Assembly: GCF_036373705.1 (NCBI RefSeq)
Contig: NC_089869.1
Span: 13,651,676 to 13,715,675 of the forward strand
Direction of reading: 5' to 3'
DNA length: 64,000 bases
Source: Amia ocellicauda
Taxonomy: Eukaryota; Chordata; Actinopteri; Amiiformes; Amiidae
The notes under the pieces were generated by a model. That model saw nothing but the letters and a program-made list of their open reading frames with translations, searched no databases and was not told the DNA's origin. The translations under genes were made by a program, and so were the position numbers. Shown in pieces: positions 1-11,290 of this stretch (its first letter is position 1; each line of letters opens with the position of its first letter).

Positions 1-660
1 ATTTTAATTATTTACAACCTGACTCACTTTTTAAAACTGCTAATTAAGCAGCCCACACAATGTTGAGCAACATGATGGTTGTCTAACTATTTTGAAATCT
101 GGTTAGCCCTGCCTTAACAGATGGTATTGGGGAAACAATACATTTCCACAGAATAGGATTATGGTCATTATGTGCATCATAAAGGAATGATTAAAAATGA
201 GTTGCTGCTGTTAACTGTATGCACACTCGTACATATTGTACAGGTCTTTCTGAAAAAAGAACCTATCCATTGACCTCGCATATAATTCGCCGTGTTGACC
301 TATCCTCCACCCTGTGTAAGTAGCTTAAGTAATGGGATCAGTATAGATTGGTTTGCAGGAATTAACATTTTTACCTTTTGGTATTGTTCCACCAAATCTT
401 TTCTTGGGATGACTTTTGGGCCATGGATAATGGTTTGTAAAATTGATCAAATGTCCAGAAAATACCAACTACAGAGCCTCAACAAAAGTGAAAGTGTAAA
501 GTTGTGCTGCAGGAAGACAATGGGCGGTGGGGGGTGTTCCCTTCCTTCTGGCTCGTGGGCTGTGCAAGCTTAGTTAGCAGGCATTTCTTCTATTTCTGGT
601 ATGCTATACAAACTTAACTTTTTTTTTTTTTTTTTTTTTCCTCTCCTTCTTTTGATCACA
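1..660. other. Intron sequence left of the last exon of an upstream gene
   Basis: No coding exon is recognisable here. The stretch ends in a run of about 22 T and a CT-rich tract, then the acceptor ttttgatcacag. That is a strong 3' splice site for the exon beginning at 661. A short open frame at 292-573 has no features of a protein. The gene's earlier exons must lie outside the window. Confidence 0.5.
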
Positions 661-777
661 GGCAACAATACAAAGAGCGTTTGAATGTTCCCATTAAAGC
701 CCTAATCGGCTACCAGTCACATGACGACACCTCTAGCAAAAGCGGATCCACAACAAAGAACATGTATACAGTTTGAA
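661..777 (+). CDS. Last coding exon of an unidentified + strand gene (C-terminal 38 residues)
   Basis: A strong polypyrimidine tract and acceptor precede an exon with one good frame, which runs 38 codons to a TGA ending at about 777. The predicted tail starts QQYKERLNVPIKALIGY and ends STTKNMYTV. It is basic and serine/threonine-rich near the end, as in a cytosolic tail. The other two frames stop early. I do not recognise the family. The gene is convergent with the TMEM150-like gene to its right. Confidence that it is coding rests on the splice site, the frame and the long AT-rich 3' region with a polyadenylation signal after it. Confidence 0.5.
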
Positions 778-1090
778 GAAAACTTGGGTTAAATTTGCTG
801 TAGGTTTATACAATTATCCATCTTCATCATGATATTAATACTTTGAGTTGTCAACTACTGTAGTGTCCTTTTTTAACATGTTTGTATATGTACAATAATT
901 CATTACCTTCACGATAAATTTACTGGCAGTATTTTTCAATACTAATTGAGCAATCAAGCAAATGTCTAAACCGATGGAATTAGCAGTGCGTTTGAATGGA
1001 ACTAAAAGTGTATATTAAACTTTTTTTTTTTAACGTGTATTACTAATATGTAGTTACACTAAAGAGGTTGTGAAGTTTAAATAAAACTCT
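778..1090 (+). other. Probable 3' UTR with AATAAA signal
   Basis: AT-rich, stop-filled sequence follows the TGA. The first AATAAA is at 1080-1085, so a transcript could end near 1100. Several ATTAAA and AATAAA-like sites further right would allow a longer UTR. Confidence 0.4.
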
Positions 1091-4000
1091 TGCTTTTCTG
1101 GATCTCTAAGAATGCTGCTGCAATGTTCTAAAATGTTCCTCAAAAATAGAATAATTAAGGCATTTCCATGTTACTTTAGTAGACCGTTTAGAACATTTTA
1201 ATATCCTTTGTGGTAAACAGTGTTGAAAAATAAGTATTGAGAACTAAGCCTGCAGACTTAAATTTAATATCTATGACATGTTTCTGGAAGTTAGCTGTGA
1301 CTTTCACGCTGGAATAGAAACTCAAAGAAAAGCGTCAAATTTCGGCCAAGCTGAAATCGCACTCTTGCTTGTAGAACTATATATTTTGAACTATGATTTC
1401 CAACATTATTTATGGTATAAGCATTGCTGTGGAACTTATTAGTTTGAGGACTGCAGTCCTTAGTTTTGATTTGTTAACAAAAGCAATGTGGACTACTGCT
1501 TATATGATAGAGATGTTTTATACAGTACATGCCTGGACACATGCTTTTTAAGAGTGCTTTTCACCATTTAATTCAAATTGACATTGCTTGGTTACACACT
1601 ACTTCTGGGTTAATGCAAAAGTGAATTCATTGTGAATTATTTTGCTCTTAATGTATCTATTTTGATTCTGTAATTCCAGGATGTATATTAAATTCTTTAA
1701 AGGTTAATTGCTTTGCAAAAATATTCATATCGGCTTCATCATATTGTATTTGACTGTATTCATTTTTCTTCTTTGTTAGTCACATTGTAAAGGTTCACTT
1801 ATCTGCACCAAATGGCTATGTTGCTTTTATTTTAAGGGTACATGAGGCCATTGTGTTGTTTCATCTCTAGTTGTCTTTTTCTTAATCTGAATAAGAACAC
1901 ACATGGTCAATTTGTCATATTTATTGATATCCAACAAAGAATCCACAAACTATCTGGATTAAAAACAAATTCTGGTTTTATTTTAGCTTAAGATTTTTCT
2001 CATTAAAATATCATGCTGTACTGTAACATTTCAGTGGATTTAAGTTAAGGCCTGTCACTATCTCTAGCTACTCTGTATGCCCAAGTTTTTCTGGATCTGA
2101 ATTCCATTGTTTCATTTTCCTTCCAACTTGTGCCTTCAGAATCGCCTTACTTGTATTTATACACAGTTATCCCATTGTCTGCCTGTCCTGGTAACTCTCG
2201 TGCATAGCTGAGGAACAAACTGCTGCCTGTGATTTGATCTGTTGTAGTGACTGTACTAGTGATATCATGCAAATCGGACATTTCATCGTTTTACAGTGAA
2301 AGTCTGAATAGCTTTTTGGGAGTCTAGACGTTAACCGGAGATTGAGTTTTACCAGTAATCCTAATTTGTGTAGAGGTTTTCAAATTTAAGTGCAAAGTTT
2401 ATTTTACAGGGTTGTCCCAATAGTTGTTAGATCAATAAACTATTCTGATTAGCGTGCCTTCTAGAAATTGGTAACGATTCAGGATTGTTTGAAAAGGCAT
2501 ATCCACCATTCCTCACCATCCAGAATATTCCAATTAAGTTCCATACGTTTTTGGCAGCTGGATGTAACCCACTTTTTTAAAATCTCTAACAATGCTTAAT
2601 TATCTAGCTTTATATGACGAAGTAACAACTAATCGGTTCTGGTTATTCTAATACACCCCATAAACTGCAGGTGCATTCCATGGTAACTGGTGATGTAAGC
2701 AGGTGTGGTTTACATGGTGAGTTTCTGTATGACCATTTGGGATTGCTTTCTTTGCAAACAGGATTTTGAAGCTAGGTTTGTTGTGTATGTGTGTGGTAAA
2801 GGTGAAGCAGAACTAAGTCCTTAACTGCAATTTCTGCCATTGCTAGGTAGTTAAACTGTCCTGATGATTACACATCTAAAAGGCACTCCTTCCGGATATA
2901 TTACTTTTACAGTAACTCCATCCACAGTGTGAACAAACAAAATGCACAGCTGCCTAGAGTAAACAAATGTTACCGGGTCAAATTCCATTTCTGTAACCAT
3001 TTCACACCATCTGCTACTGTACATGTGTGCACCAATGTCTGACACTTTCCCCGCTATACTGAAATGGGTAAACTACCCACCTTTTTATTTCATCATAGAA
3101 AAACACTGAGGTAGTTTAATTTTAAATAAACTAAAGTGATTACTATAATTACTGTCACTGTACTATTATCAGCATGTAAAACTAATTAATATAAATATAA
3201 TATATATATAGCTAGAGATATATATCAACCCACTCAAAATGATATCCAAGTTTAGATATTAAATACCTCTTTAGTATGCCTTTTGGAAAAATGGGGGGTG
3301 GGGGGAATAAAAACATGGTTATAAATCCTGGATTTCTGCTTTTTCATCAATGTTTTGACTGGTTTGAGACCACCAAATACATCCCAATTCTCAGACAATT
3401 TTAGGCTCTCTTTCTTTTAAAAACAGAGAGGACCAAGATGATTCTCTTGTTTTAAATTATTGGATTATACCAGGGGTTCCCAAACCAGTCATGGAGGACC
3501 CCCTGTGTGTTTCTGACTGACATAATTGCTTAATTGATTAGTTAATTGAACTAACAATTATATAATTGAGCATTATATTGCATTAAGTGCTCAGCTGGAA
3601 CAAAACCAGCATGGCAAGGGGTCCTCAAGGACTAGTTTGGGAACCCTTGGATTATACAGTGTGTTGATTGTCATGTCTTATTTATTCTGTAATACAGATT
3701 TAAGCTGCTCACAAGTTTTAAAATAACAAAGATGTTTGTTTCCATGAAAAACCTAAGAACTAAACAATTGGTATGAACCTGTCTGTCTTGTTTGACTTGA
3801 ACTGTTCATAAACTCATCCATGTATTAGGTATTGTTCTCTGCAGAGGACTAAAATGAAGGGTAGAACACCGATTTATCACCACACCCTTTAAAAGGTGCA
3901 CCCAAGCACATCCACTGAAAAGGACTGTTTTAAATTAAAATAAAATGGGCAAAGATCAAGTCTTTAACATGTGCCTTTATTTTAATTACAAAAACTGATT

Positions 4001-4898
4001 TATACTTAACTGCTGAATGAAGATCACTAAATATTTAAGATCATGGTCAGTGAGTATGGCTTTCTGACATTGTGTATTACTAATTGCACACTACTGTTGA
4101 AACGTTACTGTAATTTCACATATTTGTAAGGAAGCACCTGAAGTGATTTCTAACATCCATTACACCATTTACCAACAACTTCAAAATCATCTTCAATTTA
4201 CACAATTTTGAATTTTCGGTAACAAAAAATACAAATTGTCAGTTATAATTACATTTTTTAAAACTGTTAAATCATTAATCTATTAGCTGTCACATCAAGT
4301 ATATCTAGAATTTAACTGTAATATATTAAATACTTATATATAAATACTTATATTTTCTTAGCCTTAACATTAGAACATCTAGAACATTTGATTATTCTAT
4401 TGTACATTTGATCAGACGGTCTGATACATGTGTAGGTAAGCTAAGAAGTTTTGTTGATTTGTTCTGGCTTTAAAACCCCTGAGAGTCCTACCTACCTTTG
4501 CTGGAAGAAGGCACCCAATGTGTTCAGTTGGGTCAAAAATACACAACCAAATTAATGGTCAAGGCTCAATCATTAAAACCATAAATTATTGAATTGCACT
4601 GCACCATACTGGAGTATTTAGCCATTTTAGTTACCATTGCTTTACATTCTCTTTGGTTTTGGTTAAGCATTTTATCAATTTAATAAATAGCTGAAGTATT
4701 TACAGAGCTTTTTACTACAGAGCTCCTACTCGGATTAATAAATCCCTGGCACTGTGGCGTGGCAAGGATGTGAGGGTTGCAGGTATTTGATCGATCGCCG
4801 CTGTTTTTACAAGTTCCATGGGTGGCACACAGTGTCCATAAAAAGGCCATTAGAAGTTTCTATCTACTCAAGTATGATTTACTGAGCTAATCTACGGC
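1091..4898. other. Intergenic AT-rich region between two convergent genes
   Basis: I see no exon in this stretch on either strand, apart from possible extended 3' UTRs of the two flanking genes. It holds one clear MITE (3471-3649). A 64-codon open frame on the minus strand at 2851-3045 was checked and not accepted as a gene. The downstream part of the TMEM150-like 3' UTR (minus strand) should lie at the right end; a minus-strand AATAAA is at 3976-3981. Confidence 0.4.
3471..3649. mobile_element. hAT-type MITE, 179 bp, with perfect 8-bp target duplication
   Basis: The ends are inverted repeats: CAGGGGTTCCCAAAC on the left and the complement of CAAGGGTTCCCAAAC on the right, with similarity continuing for about 35 bases. 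The 8 bases before it (3463-3470) and after it (3650-3657) are both GATTATAC. An 8-bp duplication and CAGGGGTTCCCAA ends are typical of hAT elements. There is no coding capacity, so it must have been moved by a transposase made elsewhere. Confidence 0.85.
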
Positions 4899-5086
4899 TC
4901 AGGACAAAATCAGTGATTTCTCCTCATCCTTTGTCTTTATGAGAAGAGCCAGCATGGGGGTGGAAAAAAAGCTAAATTCAGTAATGTAAGTCAGTATAAA
5001 AAACTGAAGATTGGTGCCCAAAATCCATTCAAAAATAGCAGCCAGGTGTAGGTAGGTGTGTTCCGTTTGAAGAAAGAAAACGATAT
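4899..5086 (-). CDS. TMEM150-like exon 7 (last helix and C-terminus)
   Basis: The frame from exon 6 continues with IVFFLQTEH, then the family's EW pair, a hydrophobic helix and YITEF, and ends EEKSLILS before TGA. The tail resembles an acidic-leucine sorting signal, which would suit an endosomal or lysosomal protein; that is inference. Reading on in exon 6 instead would stop after only a few residues at 5436 and lose the last helix. Confidence 0.75.
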
Positions 5087-8000
5087 CTGGTTAAACTTGG
5101 TTAAGGAAATAAGTGTGTTTTTAATTAATTAATTAAATTTAATCTACATCTCGTTTGGACCGGTTTAAGATCTGTACAAAAGATTTTAGGACAGCTGTTG
5201 ACAGAGGACGCCATCAACACTGTGGCATTGATATGATTTTGAGTTTATCTATTTCTCGACATTGGTTCTTTTTTGGAAAGTAAATGTGTTGATTTAAAAA
5301 TTGATAATCAATGGAACGTTTGAAGAAAGTATTTTTCAAAATTGCTTACCCTTAGCTATTGTTTCCCTTCACCTGAGAGAGTTCACAAAAAGCTGCATAG
5401 AGCTAGTTAAACACTGTCACACTGGGGTTGTTGCTTTAAAGGATACATAAGATTGTGGAAAAAGACTGAATGACGGTTGATATCATCCGTATGGGAGCGA
5501 GGATGTGCTCCAGCCCACTGATGTAACAGCGCCACGTCAGGAAGGTCACGATAAGGGCATAGAAGCACAGCGACACAAAGCTCACTGCGGCTCCCATGTA
5601 GTGAAGCAAGCGCACAGATCCAGGCTAGAAGAAAACGGTGAGAATACATGTGCATTTCAATATAGAAAAACTACTAAGATGTTATGCGATGAATGTAATG
5701 AAATTCCTGCAAAACATTTATCACATTTCCACACTTGAAATGACCCAGAAAAGTATGCTAGTTTTCAGATGACCCCCCCCCACAGTATATTGTATATCCA
5801 CAGTGCATCAGCGTAATAGATAGGGTGGAGCTACTGTTTGCGTTCTGAGATAGCAGTGACGCATGAGTTGTTTTTGTGCAATCCTGTGCTGGTTGTAAAG
5901 CACTCTCGATTGCTCTCTTGAAGAGCCCATCAGAAATGCAAATGATATGCAATAGAAATTGATTGTCAATGTGAAATACAAATATCAGTGTATTTGAAGT
6001 TCTTTTCGATTTGCCTAAGAGTGGTTTGGAAGTGAGCTTGTCAATTTGAATATGGGGATGTATGGAAACGAAGAAAGATCCAACACCAAGCACCCATATA
6101 TTTTAAATATCCCGTAGCAGATGAGAATAATGTCTGAATCTCATTTTTAACAAATGCATCTTTGTTAATTGAAAGCTCAATTTCAAGTTCAGGGGGAAAC
6201 AACTTCTACGGATTTGAGATGCTTACATTGCAGTTTCCAGCTACAAAAGCTCCAAAGGCCGTCACACAGCCGAAGAACAAGGCCACTCGACTGACAATCG
6301 CATAGCTGCTGTTTCTGTCCAGGATGTGAGCGTGGTGGAAAATACACAACAGCAGAACTGCAAAAGACACAAGTGTAGCTCAGCACCTGCACTCGTAAAA
6401 CATCTTAACACTGTGTACTGCATAAGCACACAGACACGTGGATTCGGACTTCTATACGTATTCGTTTATTAGTTTAAAAACAGAAATTCACCTCAAATGT
6501 TCCACCTGTTGACATTTTCTTCCTGTTAACTCTCTAGTCTTAGACTTGTAGACTTAAATTATGAACACTTACACAAAAAGGATCCGGCATTGAGAGTTGC
6601 AGTGAACAGGGAATTCTCTGGCTCATTTGTCCCACAAGTACTGTAAAAAAAAATTGGTTGTCATACATGCAGTGAAAATGGATTGGGAAACGGTTTCACC
6701 CTATTTATGTCAAAAAGACATCTTCTAAGGAGTTTGTTAAACCTTCACACTGCTCATCAAGTACTCTAATGTCAGGAACCTCCGGAGAGCAGGAAGCCAT
6801 AGTATATTGTACGTAAGATCATCAGAAAATGGGCTTACCATTTTGTCAGATGCAAGGTAGACAGTGTAATTTAAGACCCATGCCTATTTCTTTGTTACCT
6901 TTGCTATATGTACATGCACTTTATATGTTTTCAGTTCCACATGTGCTGTTGAGAACTGGTTTCATACCTTATCATAGGGATATTTGCATCTGTGCAGCAT
7001 AATTCTGATGTGTTTGATGTGTTTTGACAGGAATTCCTATATTCCCTGGAAATGATTAGAAAGAAAACAGGAATCAGGATATAATGAAGCATCAAGGAGA
7101 ATTTCCACACACAGACATCTAATTTCAACAGCCAAAGTAAAAGTACTAGGATTTTACAATTTAACAGTATCAGACAGAGGAGCTGCATCACAAACATTTG
7201 AGTTATTATTGGTTTGCCTTTAAATGATAATGCCTTAAAGTAATCGACTGTTTGAAAGGGAAATTGAGGAAAAACACCAACGTACCAGTTGTTGAGTGGA
7301 CATACATGTTTATTGGCCAGTGCTAGTCCATACCTGTAAAGAAAAAAATAAAATATGCAATTGAAGTTGAAGTTCAGCTCAAAAGGCAAAAGCATAATTT
7401 AATTCGAGCCAAAATCAAATTCCTGTCACACATTTGGCGATTTTCTGACTAAACTGGTTTATCTTACTGGAAGAATGTTGAAAAGCCTTTCTGCCTTGAG
7501 CCTTCATGACAGATTTCTGACGTCAGAACTGAAGAACAATAAGGTGCCCCGTAAACCTGGAAAATGTGTGTTTTTCTTTACCACCATAGATAAACATCAT
7601 TCAGACAAAGGGCTAGACCAAATCAACACTGAGCCACTCAACAATCCTGTACCCTATTGTGTTTGGATTTATTAGTAGTAGAAAGGGATTTCTTACAATA
7701 TATTAAACTATTATATGGTACTTTGTGATCCACGGGTAGGTCAACTTTTTTTTAGATTTTACTTTTTTTTTTTTATGGATGGTAACTGACATTCCAATTT
7801 ACTTCATAGTGCTTTTTCAGTCTATCATTAATAGTTAAGAAACCTTTTGTTGCAGTTCAGTTCCAGCCCTCCTTAACTGCTTTTTTTGGACACATACTCA
7901 TCCTGTGAGTCTAAATGGCTTTTCAATCCTATTGCAAGGAGTTTCAGTGATTATTCTACAAGGAAACCAATATGTACCCAACCTCACTGGACAATAGATT

Positions 8001-9449
8001 GACTGTGTATGTGTTGATATAAATGGTGACCAGAGGAGCTGATTTGTTATATTCAGTCATAAATAAATACACCTATAAGATTGTAACTGCTGTATGGGAG
8101 GAATGGAAAATCCCTCAAAGATTTCACAGACTTGCAGCATCTACCTCTGAAGGAAGTCTAATCCCTCATATTTCTCAACGTAATCTTAATTAAAACCTTA
8201 ATATTTCACCACACCAAACCACACATTGCAAATAAAACACCATATTTCCTGTTGAGTACATCCCCTTAAAACCTTTCATCATTGATACATTGGTACATTC
8301 AACAGCACATTTTCCAAAAAGAAAAGAAAACAATCAACTCATGTGTAACCTCCCAAAAGTGTAACTTTAGTTAAGCATGGTATTTCTACGATAGAAATCA
8401 CTTGGGTGCCTTAACACCAATATGCTGTAATATGTATACTTTTTCTTGGCTGATGTTGTAGACACTTGATATTTTACCCAACTTGAAATGATTTTGTCTT
8501 TGATATTCTGGCTTTGTTTGATTTACAGTGCCTGTTCCCATCAATAGTCAGGACTCTCATCTTTAATACTGTAGTTCCCCAAAAAAGTGTGTGTTCCAAT
8601 AGCTCCATTTACAGTTCTAATAATACCAGTGAATTCAACACCTGAGTTGATTAATGAGTAACCAGGAATTGAATGCATACAGTCCAGGGAAAGGTACACA
8701 ACTCCTCTTTAAAAGGAGATCAAACATTCACAAGTCTGTCATATGCAATGTGTTGCAGTGTGTACCCTGACCCATCTTTGTTCAATAAGGAAATGCTTCA
8801 ACAATGAAGGTTTGTATTGTGATCGATTCTCATGACATTCTCTAGAAAATAACATCATGTCACTGTTATGTACACTCCCAGAATAGTCTCTTGACACATG
8901 TAATTTGCCACAGAGGAAAAATCTAGCACTGCCTGTTATGTCATGTCTTAGTACAGGCAGTTGTTTTTGTTGGATAACAAAAATGACAAGGTATTCATTG
9001 TGGAACACCTTGATCGTAGAACACTTTTCATGTGTTATTGTGCAGTCTGGAGAGAAAAACTTAAAACTCGACACCAAGTTAGTAACTGCTTGGAAGCAAA
9101 CAAATACCAGAAAGCATGACCTGAAATATAAAGAACACAAATGGCTTTCGGTAACTGATTAAAATGTGTTTCTCTGTCAGGAAAGGGTGACTGTGGCCAG
9201 CATAGAACTTGGGTAACATTCAAGGAAATGCACAGCTGCATTTCTTAATCTGGGTGTTCAGTGTAAGTTAACAAACACATCAGGCTATTGACGTGTTACT
9301 AGGATGTTCCTGCTTTAAACCCTGACTCCTTACTGACTCACTGACTTGGTGTGTTTCTCTCAGCAAATAACTTAATCTTAAATTTACTGCATTCCCTCCC
9401 ACAGATGTGTTGTAAGCCCTATTTTAAATGCCTGATGCAGCAGTTATTG

Positions 9450-9495
<46 letters not shown>

Positions 9496-9984
9496 AATAC
9501 AAAGGCCAGCACTATTACTATTTTAATATCTTTGCATGTGCAGCAGTGTTTAAACATTTGAACACAGTATTTGGGGTATTTCATGGAATATGAAATCAAC
9601 ATAAATAAACTGATAATCTCTAATTTGCCAAGTGATTACTTATATTGCTGATTTTAATGTGTCATAGTCCTTATTCATCTAAGTGCATTTGCAAGCATGC
9701 TGAAAGAAAAAACTAAACAAAAACAGTGAAATGGCTCTACTGCCCACAATCAAGAGTTTAACCCATGTAAAACAGGATGCTCCATGAACCTAATTTCCTC
9801 TCCTTTTGTGTTTTTCCATTAGAAACTTTTGTCTCACCTCGGAAGTGTGTGACTTTACTGAAAAGAAACATTTCTATTTAAATGACTGGTCAATTTAAAT
9901 AGTTGGTTAACTTGACATTACATAAATAGAAATGTAAGTATATTAATCACAGTCATAAATCAATTTCCATGTGAATTTTTGAAA

Positions 9985-10026
<42 letters not shown>

Positions 10027-11229
10027 TCACCTAAAGGATTATTAGGAACACCTGTTCAATTTCTCATTAATGCAATTATCTAACCAACCAATCACATGGC
10101 AGTTGCTTCAATGCATTTATGGGTGTGGTCCTGGTCAAGACAATCTCCTGAACTCCAAACTGAATGTCTGAATGGGAAAGAAAGGTGATTTAAGCAATAT
10201 TGAGCGTGGCATGGTTGTTGGTGCCAGACGGGCCGGTCTGAGTATTTCACAATCTGCTCAGTTACTGGGATTTTCACGCACAACCATTTCTAGGGTTTAC
10301 AAAGAATGGTGTGAAAAGAGAAAAACATCCAGTATGCGGCAGTCCTGTGGGCGAAAATGCCTTGTTGATGCTAGAGGTCAGAGGAGAATGGGCCGACTGA
10401 TTCAAGCTGATAGAAGAGCAACTTTGACTGAAATAACCACTCGTTACAACCGAGGTATGCATCAAAGCATTTGTGAAGCCACAACTCGTACAACCTTGAG
10501 GCGGATGGGCTACAACAGCAGAAGACCCCACCGGGTACCACTCATCTCCACTACAAATAGGAAAAAGAGGCTACAATTTGCACAAGCTCACCAAAATTGG
10601 ACAGTTGAAGACTGGAAAAATGTTGCCTGGTCTGATGAGTCTCGATTTCTGTTGAGACATTCAGAATTTGGCGTAAACAGAATGAGAACATGGATCCATC
10701 ATGCCTTGTTACCACTGTGCAGGCTGGTGGTGGTGGTGTAATGGTGTGGGGGATGTTTTCTTGGCACACTTTAGGCCCCTTAGTGCCAATTGGGCATCGT
10801 TTAAATGCCACGGCCTACCTGAGCATTGTTTCTGACCATGTCCATCCCTTTATGACCACCATGTACCCATCCTCTGATGGCTACTTCCAGCAGGATAATG
10901 CACCATGTCACAAAGGTCGAATCATTTCAAATTGGTTTCTTGAACATGACATTGAGTTCACTGTACTAAACTGGCCCCCACAGTCACCAGATCTCAACCC
11001 AATAGAGCATCTTTGGGATGTGGTGGAACGGGAGCTTCGTGCCCTGGATGTGCATCCCACAAATCTCCATCAACTGCAAGATGCTATCCTATCAATATGG
11101 GCCAACATTTCTAAAGAATGCTTTCAGCACCTTGTTGAATCAATGCCACGTAGAATTAAGGCAGTTCTGAAGGCGAAAGGGGGTCAAACACAGTATTAGT
11201 ATGGTGTTCCTAATAATCCTTTAGGTGAG

Positions 11230-11290
<61 letters not shown>

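Noticed and set aside
2851-3045. Minus-strand open frame of 64 codons left of the TMEM150-like gene, checked as a possible last exon.
   Set aside because: The residues do not match the family, and the true last exon with the EW and EF pairs was found at 4899-5086.
5407-5447. Reading TMEM150-like exon 6 straight to the TAA at 5436 as the protein end.
   Set aside because: That would cut the protein at about 192 residues and remove the last helix; splicing at T|GTATCC to 5086 restores the family length in frame.
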